Source: Sphingobium scionense
Lineage (GTDB): Bacteria > Pseudomonadota > Alphaproteobacteria > Sphingomonadales > Sphingomonadaceae
NCBI RefSeq assembly: GCF_014197035.1
Contig: NZ_JACIEU010000015.1
Location: 62,001 to 126,000, forward strand
Direction: 5' to 3'
Length of the DNA stretch: 64,000 bases
The notes under the pieces were generated by a model, which was not told the origin of the DNA, made no database searches, and worked only from the letters and a program-made list of their open reading frames with translations. Below are positions 33,457 to 42,608 of this stretch, one piece after another. The translations under genes and the position numbers were made by a program. Numbering within the stretch: position 1 is the stretch's first letter; each line of letters begins with the position of its first letter.

Positions 33457-33714
33457 ATGAAAGTGACCGTCGACGTGGATTGCACCCCGGCCGAGGCGCG
33501 CGCCTTTCTGGGCCTGCCGGACGTCAGCCCCATCCACGACAAATATATCAAGACCATGCTCGACGGCATGGACGGCATCGGCAGTGTCGAGCAGATGGAG
33601 ACGCTGTTCAAGAGCTTTTCGCCGATGGGCGATGCGGGTGTCCGCCTGTTCAAGCAGATGATGGACATTGGCCTGGCCGGCATGGCGGGCAAGAATGGCG
33701 ACAAGAAGGATTAA
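33457..33714 (+). CDS. DUF6489 family protein
   Basis: 85-aa protein, MKVTVDVDCTPAEARAFLGL at the N-terminus and a hydrophobic C-terminal helix pair (LFKQMMDIGLAGMAG). Small sphingomonad-conserved family of unknown function. It ends at TAA immediately followed by the GTG start of mnmE, so the two are one transcript and it heads the mnmE-parB cluster. GGAAGGGCAG precedes the ATG. Confidence 0.82.
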   Translation: MKVTVDVDCTPAEARAFLGLPDVSPIHDKYIKTMLDGMDGIGSVEQMETLFKSFSPMGDAGVRLFKQMMDIGLAGMAGKNGDKKD

Positions 33715-35001
33715 GTGAGCGAGACGATCTTCGCCCTGTCGAGCGGTGCGCCGCCGGCGGGGATTGGCGTGGTGCGCGTCAGCGGCCCGATGGCGGGCGC
33801 GGCGTTGCAGGCGCTGGCCGGGCGACTGCCCACCCCCCGCATGGCAAGCCTGGCGCTGCTGACCGATCCGCGCGATGGCGCGCCGCTCGACCGGGCGCTG
33901 CTGCTGTGGCTGCCGGGGCCGCGCACGGTGACGGGCGAGGATATGGCCGAACTCCATTGCCATGGCGGCCGGGCGGTGATCGCCGCGGTCGAGGCGGCGC
34001 TGGGTGCGATGCCACAGTTGCGCCGCGCAACTGCGGGCGAGTTCACCCGTCGTGCCTTTGCCCATGGCCGCATGGACCTGAACGAGGTGGAGGGGCTGGC
34101 CGATCTGCTGGCGGCAGAGACGCAGCAGCAGCGGCGCGCGGCGCTGGCGATGATGGAGGGCCATTTCTCGCAGCGGATCGACGGCTGGCGAATGCGGCTG
34201 CTCGACCTGTCAGCGATGGCCGAGGCGGCGCTCGACTTCTCCGACGAGGATGATGTGCCCGACGCCGATATCGAGGCGCGGATCGGGCAGGGGGTGACGG
34301 CACTGGCACAGGATGTCGGTGCGTTGTTGTCTGCGCCATCTGCCGAGCGGCTGCGCGACGGCATCCGGGTGGTGCTGGCCGGGCCGCCAAACGCCGGCAA
34401 GTCGACCTTGCTCAATCGACTGGTGGGGCGCGAGGCAGCGATCGTTTCCGACATTGCCGGCACCACCCGCGACCGGATCGAGGTGCCCGCTGCGATCGGC
34501 GGCACGGCCTTTCTGTTCACCGACACGGCTGGGCTGCGCGACGAGACCGGGGACGCGATCGAGGCGATCGGCATCGACCGCGCCCGGGCGGCGATGGAGG
34601 CGGCGGATATCATCCTGTGGCTGGGCGACCCAGTCGAGGCACCGCGCGAGGATGCGCTGCTGATCGCGGCGCAGAGCGATGTCGCGCTGTTCTCACTCGA
34701 CCGTCCAGGCCTGCATCTGTCAGCGCGGACGGGCGAGGGCATGGAGGCGCTGGTGGCGATGCTGCTTGATCGGGCGGGAACCCTGTTACCCGGTGAGGGC
34801 GACTATGCCCTGCATGCGCGGCAGCGGGATGGCGTGCGAGCTTTGCATGAGCATCTGCTCGCCGCAGGTGCGGCCCGTGACCTGCTGGTGCTGGCCGAGG
34901 AACTGCGCCTGGGGCGGCGGGCGATCGATGCGCTGACCGGGCAGGCGGGCACAGAGGATATGCTCGACCGTCTATTCTCGGGATTCTGCATCGGCAAATA
35001 G
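33715..35001 (+). CDS. mnmE: tRNA modification GTPase MnmE
   Basis: With MnmG forms the complex that installs 5-carboxymethylaminomethyl groups on wobble U34. The N-terminal tetrahydrofolate-binding domain is followed by a G domain with GPPNAGKSTLLNRL (about residues 223-236), DIAGTTRDR and DTAGLRD, and the protein ends with the catalytic C-terminal FCIGK. The 428-aa length is slightly short but normal for alphaproteobacteria. It starts with GTG directly at the previous stop. A perfect parS follows before mnmG. Confidence 0.97.
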   Translation: MSETIFALSSGAPPAGIGVVRVSGPMAGAALQALAGRLPTPRMASLALLTDPRDGAPLDRALLLWLPGPRTVTGEDMAELHCHGGRAVIAAVEAALGAMPQLRRATAGEFTRRAFAHGRMDLNEVEGLADLLAAETQQQRRAALAMMEGHFSQRIDGWRMRLLDLSAMAEAALDFSDEDDVPDADIEARIGQGVTALAQDVGALLSAPSAERLRDGIRVVLAGPPNAGKSTLLNRLVGREAAIVSDIAGTTRDRIEVPAAIGGTAFLFTDTAGLRDETGDAIEAIGIDRARAAMEAADIILWLGDPVEAPREDALLIAAQSDVALFSLDRPGLHLSARTGEGMEALVAMLLDRAGTLLPGEGDYALHARQRDGVRALHEHLLAAGAARDLLVLAEELRLGRRAIDALTGQAGTEDMLDRLFSGFCIGK

Positions 35002-35006
35002 CGATT

Positions 35007-35020
35007 GTTCCACGTGGAAC
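35007..35020. promoter_or_regulatory. parS: parS site between mnmE and mnmG
   Basis: GTTCCACGTGGAAC, a perfect 14-bp palindrome of the parS class bound by ParB, five bases after the mnmE stop. Intergenic, so not explained by coding. Confidence 0.88.
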
Positions 35021-35060
35021 GCTTTTGACCGAAGGCCCCTGAATCTGATATGGGGCCGCC

Positions 35061-36911
35061 ATGCGAACAAGCTATGATGTGATCGTGGTCGGTGGCGGCC
35101 ATGCCGGCTGCGAGGCTGCCGCTGCGGCAGCGCGCAAGGGCGCAGCGGTGGCGCTGCTGACCTTCGAGCGGGCGACCGTGGGTGCCATGTCCTGCAACCC
35201 GGCGATCGGTGGTCTGGGCAAGGGCCATCTCGTCCGCGAAGTGGATGCACTCGACGGCTTGATCGGCCGCGCCGCTGATGCAGGGGCGATCCATTATCGC
35301 ATGCTCAATAGCAGCAAGGGTGCCGCCGTGCAGGGGCCGCGCGTGCAGGCGGACCGCAAGCGTTACAAGGCGGCGATCCATCAGATGCTCGACGCCCAGG
35401 CTGGCCTTGAGATCGTCGAAGGCGAGGCGGTGGGCCTGATCGTCCGCGAGGGTGCTGTGGCGGGTCTGGCGCTGGCCGATGGCCGGATGCTGGAGGTTCC
35501 TTCGGTTGTGCTGGCGACCGGCACCTTCCTGGGCGGCAAGCTGTTCCGGGGCGAGGATATCGATGTCGGTGGCCGCACTGGCGAGCGGGCGGCAATGGCG
35601 CTGGGCGTGCAGTTGCGCGCGATGGGCCTGCCGATCGGCCGCCTGAAGACCGGGACGCCGCCGCGCATTGACGGCCGCACCATCGATTGGTCAGTGCTGG
35701 AGGAGCAGGCGTCGGACGGCGCGGGCTGGACCATGTCGCCGCTGTCAGATCATCGGCCGCTGCCGCAACTGGCCTGTGCCATCACCCGCACCAATGAACG
35801 GACCCATGCCATCATCCGCGAGGGGCTGGGGCGTTCGCCTCTATTCAGCGGCGCGATCGAGGGGCGGGGGCCACGTTACTGCCCGTCGATCGAGGATAAG
35901 GTGATCCGCTTCGGCGATCGCGACGGCCATCAGATTTTCCTGGAGCCGGAAGGGTTGGATGACCCGCTGGTCTATCCCAATGGCATCAGCACCTCGCTGC
36001 CGGCTGATGTGCAGCTGGCCATGATACGGTCCATGCGCGGGCTGGAGCAGGCGGAGATCGTCGTGCCGGGCTATGCGGTCGAATATGACCATATCGATCC
36101 GCGCGCGCTGGATGCCAGTCTGGAAGTGCGGGCACTGCCCGGCCTCTTCTGCGCGGGGCAGATCAATGGCACGACCGGCTATGAGGAGGCGGCTGCCCAG
36201 GGGTTGGTCGCCGGCACTAATGCTGCGGCGCGGGCGCGGGGTGAGGCGCCGATGATTCTTGATCGGGCCAGTTCCTATATCGGCGTGATGATCGACGATC
36301 TGGTGCTGCAGGGCGTGACCGAACCCTATCGCATGCTGACCGCGCGCGCCGAATATCGGCTGCGACTGCGCGCCGACAATGCCGAGACGCGGCTGGGGGA
36401 GATCGGTATGGCGCATGGTATCATCGGCCCTGATCGGGCGGCGCGCTTCGCCGCACGGACCAGTGCGCGCGTCGCGATCGAAGCGGAACTGGCGGGACCC
36501 TTTACCGCGACCGAGATGGCGCGGGCGGGGGCAACGGTGCGGCAGGATGGCGCGCGGCGCAGCCTGTTCGAATGGGCGCGCTTCCCCGAGGTGCAGGCCG
36601 ACCTGCTGGTGACGCTGGCACCGAGTCTGGCGGATGCCCCCGCCGATCTGCGGGCGGAGATTTTGGAAGACGCCCATTACGCGCCCTATCTCGAACGGCA
36701 GGATGCGGAGATCGCCGCACTGCGTCGGGACGAGCGCGTGGCGATTCCGACGGACTTCGACTTTGCCAGCGTCGGCGGCCTGTCGACCGAGATGATCGAG
36801 CGGCTGGACGGGGCGCGTCCTGACACGCTAGCCGCTGCGGGCCGTATCCGCGGCATCACCCCGGCGGCGCTCGCTGCCATCCTTGTCCATGTGCGGCGGA
36901 AGGCAGCATGA
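35061..36911 (+). CDS. mnmG: tRNA U34 carboxymethylaminomethylation enzyme MnmG (GidA)
   Basis: FAD-dependent partner of MnmE. The Rossmann FAD motif [12 protein letters not shown] is at residues 9-20. [24 protein letters not shown] (about 46-69) and [12 protein letters not shown] are family signatures, and [16 protein letters not shown] binds FAD. 616 aa. The stop overlaps the rsmG start (ATGA). It lies in the origin-proximal mnmE-mnmG-rsmG-parA-parB order shared by many bacteria. Confidence 0.97.
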   Translation: MRTSYDVIVVGGGHAGCEAAAAAARKGAAVALLTFERATVGAMSCNPAIGGLGKGHLVREVDALDGLIGRAADAGAIHYRMLNSSKGAAVQGPRVQADRKRYKAAIHQMLDAQAGLEIVEGEAVGLIVREGAVAGLALADGRMLEVPSVVLATGTFLGGKLFRGEDIDVGGRTGERAAMALGVQLRAMGLPIGRLKTGTPPRIDGRTIDWSVLEEQASDGAGWTMSPLSDHRPLPQLACAITRTNERTHAIIREGLGRSPLFSGAIEGRGPRYCPSIEDKVIRFGDRDGHQIFLEPEGLDDPLVYPNGISTSLPADVQLAMIRSMRGLEQAEIVVPGYAVEYDHIDPRALDASLEVRALPGLFCAGQINGTTGYEEAAAQGLVAGTNAAARARGEAPMILDRASSYIGVMIDDLVLQGVTEPYRMLTARAEYRLRLRADNAETRLGEIGMAHGIIGPDRAARFAARTSARVAIEAELAGPFTATEMARAGATVRQDGARRSLFEWARFPEVQADLLVTLAPSLADAPADLRAEILEDAHYAPYLERQDAEIAALRRDERVAIPTDFDFASVGGLSTEMIERLDGARPDTLAAAGRIRGITPAALAAILVHVRRKAA

Positions 36912-37549
36912 CCGAAGACGAAGCGCGGGCCTGGCTCGATGCGCATTTTGATGTTCCACGTGAAACATGGGATCGGCTGGAGCGCTATGTGTCGCTTTTG
37001 CTGTCCGCGATGGAGGAGCAGAATCTGATCGCCGAATCGACCCGGCCCCATGTCTGGGCGCGGCATATCGTCGACTCGGCCCAGCTGCTGTTGCATGCCA
37101 AGGATGCGGGGGAGGGGCCTTGGATGGACCTGGGCTCCGGCGCCGGCCTGCCCGGTATCGTTGTCGCCAGCCTGTCCGAGCGGCCGTTGATCATGGTCGA
37201 ATCGCGCCGCAAGCGAATCGATTTCCTCAATGATGTGATCGCGGAGCTGGGGCTGCGCAACGCATCGGTCTTTGGCGGGCGGGTCGAGATTGCGCCGCCC
37301 ACCCGGTCTGCCGTCATCAGCGCCCGCGCTTATGCGCCGCTGCCAAAATTGCTCCAGTCGGCCCAGCATCTGGCCGATGAAAAGACGATTTGGGTGCTGC
37401 CCAAGGGACGAAATGCGCAGAATGAACTGGAGACCGCGCGTCCGGCATGGCAAGGTGCGTTTCATGTGGAACGCAGCGTGACCGACGCCGACAGCGCCAT
37501 CATCGTCGCGCGATCCGTCAAACCTGTCAAAAAGAAGGGTCGAGGATGA
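36908..37549 (+). CDS. rsmG: 16S rRNA (guanine527-N7)-methyltransferase RsmG (GidB)
   Basis: SAM-dependent methylation of 16S rRNA G527. [18 protein letters not shown] (about residues 74-91) is the SAM-binding loop and [22 protein letters not shown] the family motif. 213 aa. The N-terminal residues [11 protein letters not shown] are encoded over a parS sequence. It overlaps mnmG at the start and parA at the stop, so expression is coupled to both. Confidence 0.96.
   Translation: MTEDEARAWLDAHFDVPRETWDRLERYVSLLLSAMEEQNLIAESTRPHVWARHIVDSAQLLLHAKDAGEGPWMDLGSGAGLPGIVVASLSERPLIMVESRRKRIDFLNDVIAELGLRNASVFGGRVEIAPPTRSAVISARAYAPLPKLLQSAQHLADEKTIWVLPKGRNAQNELETARPAWQGAFHVERSVTDADSAIIVARSVKPVKKKGRG
36952..36967. 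promoter_or_regulatory. parS: parS site inside rsmG
   Basis: TGTTCCACGTGAAACA, a 16-bp parS sequence read as VPRET in the N-terminal part of RsmG. Only one central-arm pair (C/A) breaks the palindrome, which is allowed in GTTYCACGTGRAAC. Confidence 0.88.
37459..37472. promoter_or_regulatory. Degenerate parS-like site at the 3' end of rsmG
   Basis: GTTTCATGTGGAAC differs from the parS core by one base (ATGT in place of ACGT), 74 bp before the parA start. It could be a weak ParB site regulating parAB. Confidence 0.4.
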
Positions 37550-38328
37550 TTTGTATCGCCATCGCCAATCAGAAGGGCGGAGTCGGCAAGACCACCACGG
37601 CCATCAATCTGGCGACCGGCCTGGCCGCGACGGGCCTGCGCGTGCTGCTGGTCGATCTTGATCCGCAGGGCAATGCATCGACCGGGCTGGGCGTCTATCA
37701 GGCCGACCGGACCCGATCGAGCTATGACCTGCTGGTCGGCAATTGCGAGCTGGACGAAGCGGTCGTCACCACCCGTGTGCCTAAGCTGGACTTGATCCCC
37801 GCGACCCAGGATCTGTCGGGCGCCGAGATCGAGCTGATCGACTATGAGCAGCGCACTCATCGTCTGGAACGGGTACTGGCCGAGGCCCCGGCTGGCCGCT
37901 GGGACATCTGCCTGATCGACTGCCCGCCGTCTCTCGGCCTGCTGACGGTCAATGCGATGGTGGCGGCACAATCGCTGCTGGTGCCGTTGCAGTGCGAATT
38001 TTTCGCGCTGGAGGGGCTGTCGCAGCTGTTGCAGACGGTCGAGCGCATCCGCAGCCGCTTCAACACCGGTCTGTCGATCCTGGGCGTGGCGCTGACCATG
38101 TATGACCGCCGCAACCGGCTGACCGACCAGGTCGCCGACGATGTGCGCGCGGTGCTGGGCAATCTCGTCTTCACCACCGTCATTCCGCGCAATGTGCGCC
38201 TGTCCGAAGCGCCGAGCCATGGTGTGCCGGCACTCATCTATGATTTCCGCTGTTCGGGGTCGGAAGCCTATATGCGTCTGGCGCGCGAATTGATCGCGCG
38301 TCTTCCCCGACAGGAGGTAGCGGCTTGA
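37546..38328 (+). CDS. parA: Chromosome partitioning ATPase ParA
   Basis: Walker-type ATPase that forms the DNA-bound gradient pulling ParB-parS complexes. The deviant Walker A KGGVGKTT (residues 10-17) starts right after [22 protein letters not shown] and the Walker B CLIDCPPSLG follow. The 260-aa length is that of chromosomal (Soj-type) ParA. ATG 37546 overlaps the rsmG stop. The TTG of parB overlaps its stop. Confidence 0.96.
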   Translation: MICIAIANQKGGVGKTTTAINLATGLAATGLRVLLVDLDPQGNASTGLGVYQADRTRSSYDLLVGNCELDEAVVTTRVPKLDLIPATQDLSGAEIELIDYEQRTHRLERVLAEAPAGRWDICLIDCPPSLGLLTVNAMVAAQSLLVPLQCEFFALEGLSQLLQTVERIRSRFNTGLSILGVALTMYDRRNRLTDQVADDVRAVLGNLVFTTVIPRNVRLSEAPSHGVPALIYDFRCSGSEAYMRLARELIARLPRQEVAA

Positions 38329-39254
38329 GCGACGAGATTGGGGAAAAGCAGAAGCCGGTAAAGCGGCCGCACGGTCTGGGCCGCGGCCTGTCGGCGCTGC
38401 TGGGCGATGTGAGCCGGGAAGAGCCGGTGGCGGCGAGCGCGAGCAGCGCTGCGCCGTCGAGCAAGGCAGTGCAGAATATCGAGGTCGCGCTGATCCAGCC
38501 GCACCCGGAACAGCCGCGCCGCCATTTCGACCAGGACGCGTTGCAGGAGCTGGCCGACAGCATCGCAAAGCGCGGCGTGATCCAGCCGATCATCGTCCGT
38601 CCGCATGGCGGCGGTTTCCAGATCGTCGCGGGCGAACGGCGCTGGCGCGCGGCGCAGAAGGCGCAGCTGCATCGCATTCCGGCGATCGTGCGCGACTTCG
38701 ACGAGCAGGAAACGCTGGAAATCGCGCTGGTCGAGAATATCCAGCGCGAGGATCTCAACCCGATCGAAGAGGCCGAGGCCTATCGCAAGCTGATCGGCGA
38801 ATTTCATCATAGCCAGGAAGCGCTGGGCCGTATCGTCGGCAAGTCGCGCAGCCATATTGCCAATCTGATGCGCCTGCTCGACCTGCCCGATCCGGTGCAG
38901 CAGGCGGTGTCGCACGGGCGGATCAGCATGGGTCATGCCCGCGCGCTGATCGGCGTGCCGGGCTGCGAATCGATGGCGCTGATGGTGGAGCAGAAGGGGC
39001 TTTCGGTCCGCGAGACCGAGCAGCTGGTGCGCAAGACCAAGAAAGGCGAGGATGCCGAGCCCAAGTCGCGCGGCGCAACTGCCGGCGGCAAGGATGCCGA
39101 TATCGCGGCACTGGAACAGCATCTGGCCGATATCCTTGGCCTGAAGGTCGAGATTGCTGACAACGGCGACGGGCCGGGAATGTTGTCACTGCGCTATTCG
39201 ACGCTCGATCAGCTCGACATGCTGTGCCAGCGCCTGTCGGGCGAGCGGATCTAA
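38325..39254 (+). CDS. parB: Chromosome partitioning protein ParB
   Basis: CTP-dependent DNA clamp that loads at parS and spreads. KRPHGLGRGLSALLG at residues 14-28 is the N-terminal ParA-interacting motif. The CTP-binding region includes GERRWRAAQKAQ (about 104-115) and ENIQREDLNPIEEA. The helix-turn-helix reads SQEALGRIVGKSRSHIANLMRLL. 309 aa. The TTG start is fixed by the four-base overlap with parA. Confidence 0.96.
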   Translation: MSDEIGEKQKPVKRPHGLGRGLSALLGDVSREEPVAASASSAAPSSKAVQNIEVALIQPHPEQPRRHFDQDALQELADSIAKRGVIQPIIVRPHGGGFQIVAGERRWRAAQKAQLHRIPAIVRDFDEQETLEIALVENIQREDLNPIEEAEAYRKLIGEFHHSQEALGRIVGKSRSHIANLMRLLDLPDPVQQAVSHGRISMGHARALIGVPGCESMALMVEQKGLSVRETEQLVRKTKKGEDAEPKSRGATAGGKDADIAALEQHLADILGLKVEIADNGDGPGMLSLRYSTLDQLDMLCQRLSGERI

Positions 39255-39273
39255 AAAAGTCGCATCGGTTGGG

Positions 39274-39316
39274 TTCTGGATGAGGGGGATGTGCAAAGCG
39301 CTTCCCCCTCACAGAA
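39274..39316. terminator. Hairpin closing the mnmE-parB operon
   Basis: TTCTG and TGAGGGGGA (39274-39278, 39281-39289) pair with TCCCCCTCA and CAGAA (39303-39316) apart from a two-base bulge. No T-run follows; it ends 21 bp before pepN. Confidence 0.55.
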
Positions 39317-39336
39317 TCAGGCACTAGGCTGGTGCC

Positions 39337-41940
39337 ATGGCCGATATCCAATCCACCCAAGCCGCCGCTCCCGCCATCATCCGCCGCGCCGATTATCGCG
39401 TGCCCGACTGGCTGGTCCCCGACATCGCCCTTGATTTCGATCTGGATGCCGCGCGGACGCGGATCTGGTCGGACCTGTCGGTGGCGCGCAATGGCGACCA
39501 TGATCGGCCGCTGCGGCTCGATGGTGATGGACTGGTGCCGCTGGCGGTGAAGGTCGACGGCTGCAGCTTGGACGAAACGGAATGGACGCTGGAGGCCGGC
39601 GCGCTGGTCGTGCCGCTCAGCGGCGCGACCCACAAGGTGGCGGTGCTGGTCGAGCTGGCACCCGAGAGCAACAGCAAGCTGATGGGCCTTTATGCCAGCG
39701 GCGGCCTACTCTGCACCCAGTGCGAGGCGGAGGGTTTTCGCCGCATCACCTTCTTCCCCGATCGCCCCGATATCCTGTCGCGCTACAGCGTGAAGCTGAC
39801 CGCCGACAAGGCGCGCTACCCGATCCTGCTCGCCAATGGCGATCCGGTCGAGCAGGGCGATCTGGAGGGCGGCCGCCATTGGGCACAATGGAATGATCCT
39901 TATCCCAAGCCCTGCTATCTCTTCGCGCTGGTCGCCGGCGACCTCGCCTGCAACGCCGACCGTTTCGTGACGATGAGCGGGCGCGAGGTGGCGCTGGGCA
40001 TCTGGGTGCGCGAGGCCGACCTGCCGCGCACCGACCATGCGATGCAGGCGCTCAAGAACAGCATGGCCTGGGACGAGCGCGTCTATGGCCGCGAATATGA
40101 TCTGGACGTGTTCAACATCGTCGCGGTGGCCGACTTCAACTTCGGCGCGATGGAGAATAAGGGCCTCAACATCTTCAATTCGCGCTATATTCTGGCCGAT
40201 CCCGAGACCGCGACCGACATCGACTATGATGGCGTCGAGGGCGTGGTGGCGCATGAATATTTCCACAACTGGTCGGGCAATCGCGTCACCTGTCGCGACT
40301 GGTTCCAGCTGTCGCTGAAGGAAGGCTTCACCGTCTTTCGCGACCAGAATTTCTCGGCCGACATGGGCAGCCATGCGGTCAAGCGGATCGAGGATGTGCG
40401 CATCCTGCGCGCGGCGCAGTTCCAGGAGGATTCAGGCCCGCTGGCGCATCCGGTGCGGCCCGAATCCTACATGGAAATCAGCAACTTCTATACGGCGACC
40501 ATCTATAACAAGGGCGCCGAGCTGATCCGCATGATGGCGCTGATGCTGGGGGCGGAGCGCTTCCGCGCCGGCACCGACCTCTATTTCGACCGGCATGATG
40601 GCGAGGCGGCGACCTGCGAGGATTTTGTCCGCGCGATGGAGGAGGGCGGCGAGATCGACCTTGGCCAGTTCCGCCGCTGGTATGAGCAGGCGGGCACGCC
40701 CCATGTCCGCGGGCTGCTGAGCCATGATCCGGTCAGCCGCACGGCCGAGCTGTTGCTGGAACAGAGCGTGCCGCCGACGCCGGGCCAGCCCGACAAGCGG
40801 CCGATGGCGATCCCGCTGCGCGTCGCCCTTTATGATCCGGCGACCGGCAGCCATCATGGCGACCAGTTGCTGATGCTGACGGAGGCGCAGCAGCGTTTCA
40901 CGTTCGACAATTTCGCCAGCCTGCCGATCCTGTCGATCAACCGCGGCTTTTCCGCGCCGGTGATCGTCGAGACCAATCGCAGCCAGGCGGATTTGGCCTT
41001 CCTGTCGGCGCATGATGACGATCCCTTCGCCCGTTATGAGGCGATGCAGCAGCTGATGGTCAATGTGCTGGTCGGTCAGGTTGCGGGCCAGAGCGTCGAC
41101 GTGACGGCGGTGGTCGACGCGGTGCGCAACACCATCACCGATCCGCTGCTCGACCCGGCCTTCGTTGCCGAGGCGATCCGCCTGCCGAGCGAAGCCTATC
41201 TGGGCGACCAGATGAAACAGGTGGACCCGGACGCGATCCATGCTGCCCGCGATGCCCTCCAGACCCGCCTGGGCGCCGATCTGGAGCCGCTGTGGCGTGA
41301 TATCCATGCCAGGACCAAGGCCAACGCCTTTGCGGTCTCCCCGGCCGCCAAGGGCGCGCGCAAGCTGCGCAATGTCGCGCTCCTCTATCTTGTCGCGTCG
41401 GGCGCGGCGGATGGCCCGGCGATCGCCTATGGCCAGTATAGCGACGCCGACAACATGACCGAGCGTCAGTCGGCGCTGGCGACGCTGGCGAGCGGCACCA
41501 GCCCCGAGCGGGAGGCGGCGCTCGACATCTTCTTCAATCGCTACAGCGACGATGCGCTGACGCTGGACAAATGGTTCCAGACCCAGGCCTTCGCCTTCCA
41601 TCCCGATACGGTGGAGCTGGTCGAGCAACTGGGCCAGCACAGGGCGTTTACGCTGGGTAACCCGAACCGGGTGCGCTCGCTCTATGGTGCCTTTGCCGGC
41701 AACCAGTGGGCGTTCCACGACAAGTCGGGCAAGGGCTATAGGCTGGTCGCCGACTGCATCATTGCGCTCGACAAGCTCAACCCGCAGACCGCCGCCCGGC
41801 TGGTGCCGCCGCTTGGCCGCTGGAAGCGCTTCGATGAGGGCCGCGCCGCGCTGATGCGCGCGGAATTGCAGCGCATCCTGAATGAACCCGGCCTGTCCAA
41901 GGACGTGACCGAGCAGGCGAGCAAGAGCCTGGAGGGATAA
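39337..41940 (+). CDS. pepN: Aminopeptidase N
   Basis: M1 zinc metallopeptidase removing N-terminal residues from peptides. The exopeptidase motif GAMENKGLN (about residues 271-279) and the zinc motif HEYFHNWSGNRVTCRDWFQLSLKEG, HExxH plus the distal Glu, are complete (about 306-330). The C-terminal alpha-helical domain extends to residue 867, the normal length of the proteobacterial enzyme. Stands alone between two hairpins. Confidence 0.97.
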   Translation: MADIQSTQAAAPAIIRRADYRVPDWLVPDIALDFDLDAARTRIWSDLSVARNGDHDRPLRLDGDGLVPLAVKVDGCSLDETEWTLEAGALVVPLSGATHKVAVLVELAPESNSKLMGLYASGGLLCTQCEAEGFRRITFFPDRPDILSRYSVKLTADKARYPILLANGDPVEQGDLEGGRHWAQWNDPYPKPCYLFALVAGDLACNADRFVTMSGREVALGIWVREADLPRTDHAMQALKNSMAWDERVYGREYDLDVFNIVAVADFNFGAMENKGLNIFNSRYILADPETATDIDYDGVEGVVAHEYFHNWSGNRVTCRDWFQLSLKEGFTVFRDQNFSADMGSHAVKRIEDVRILRAAQFQEDSGPLAHPVRPESYMEISNFYTATIYNKGAELIRMMALMLGAERFRAGTDLYFDRHDGEAATCEDFVRAMEEGGEIDLGQFRRWYEQAGTPHVRGLLSHDPVSRTAELLLEQSVPPTPGQPDKRPMAIPLRVALYDPATGSHHGDQLLMLTEAQQRFTFDNFASLPILSINRGFSAPVIVETNRSQADLAFLSAHDDDPFARYEAMQQLMVNVLVGQVAGQSVDVTAVVDAVRNTITDPLLDPAFVAEAIRLPSEAYLGDQMKQVDPDAIHAARDALQTRLGADLEPLWRDIHARTKANAFAVSPAAKGARKLRNVALLYLVASGAADGPAIAYGQYSDADNMTERQSALATLASGTSPEREAALDIFFNRYSDDALTLDKWFQTQAFAFHPDTVELVEQLGQHRAFTLGNPNRVRSLYGAFAGNQWAFHDKSGKGYRLVADCIIALDKLNPQTAARLVPPLGRWKRFDEGRAALMRAELQRILNEPGLSKDVTEQASKSLEG

Positions 41941-41951
41941 GGGAAAGGCGG

Positions 41952-41977
41952 CGGCCGGGGCGTTCAAACCCCGGCCG
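41952..41977. terminator. Bidirectional hairpin between pepN and the mla operon
   Basis: Perfect 9-bp stem CGGCCGGGG / CCCCGGCCG with loop CGTTCAAA between two convergent stops. Confidence 0.65.
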
Positions 41978-41982
41978 GCCGA

Positions 41983-42597
41983 TCAGTCCTTTTGCGCCGC
42001 GACCCAGGCGGCGACGTCGGTCGCCACCTTGTTGGCGGCGCTGTTGAGTGGTGCGCCCACCGTGCTGGCGTCGATCTTGCCGCCGACCGGTGCGCTGGCG
42101 GTAAAGCGCTGGCGGGCGATCGCGACGCCGGCCGGGGTCATCAGTGCGGCATCGAAGGTGACGACGGCGCTGCTGCTGGCCTGGTCGATGGTGAAGGCGA
42201 TCAGCTCGCCGCTCAGGCGCTGGCCGCCGTCACCGGAAAACTGACCGGAATCGAGTATGATCCGATCCGTGGTCGCCGCCACCGTTTCGGCCAGCAGGCG
42301 GCGGAACAGGTGGCGGGGTGTTTCGGCCCATTGCACCTTGGTCACATAGGCGACCGACGTCGGCGTCACCTGCACCGGCACGCGCACCGTGTCGATGACG
42401 CGTGCGGCTTCGGGATCGACGATGATCAGGCTGCGGCCGCCGCCGGCATTGCTCTGGGCGCCGGTCGGCACCTTGTGCGCGGCGTCGAGCGTCAGCAACT
42501 GCTGCGGCGGCTTGCTGCCGATCGAGACACAGCCGGACAGGGCGATTGCAGCGGCAAGCGCCAGCGATGCGCCACCCAGTTTCTTGTGGATCATCAT
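41983..42597 (-). CDS. ABC-type transport auxiliary lipoprotein of the Mla system
   Basis: 204-aa lipoprotein of the ABC_trans_aux (DUF330/PqiC-like) family. The signal sequence ends in LSGCVSIG (lipobox), followed by the domain QQLLTLDAAHKV ... IIVDPEAARVIDTVRVPVQ. Such proteins bridge the MCE complex and the outer membrane. ATG 42595-42597 has GGGAG five bases upstream; ATG 42612 overlapping the mlaD-like stop is the alternative. Last gene of the lipid transport operon. Confidence 0.85.
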   Translation of the reverse strand: MMIHKKLGGASLALAAAIALSGCVSIGSKPPQQLLTLDAAHKVPTGAQSNAGGGRSLIIVDPEAARVIDTVRVPVQVTPTSVAYVTKVQWAETPRHLFRRLLAETVAATTDRIILDSGQFSGDGGQRLSGELIAFTIDQASSSAVVTFDAALMTPAGVAIARQRFTASAPVGGKIDASTVGAPLNSAANKVATDVAAWVAAQKD

Positions 42598-42608
42598 CCG
42601 GCTCCCTT

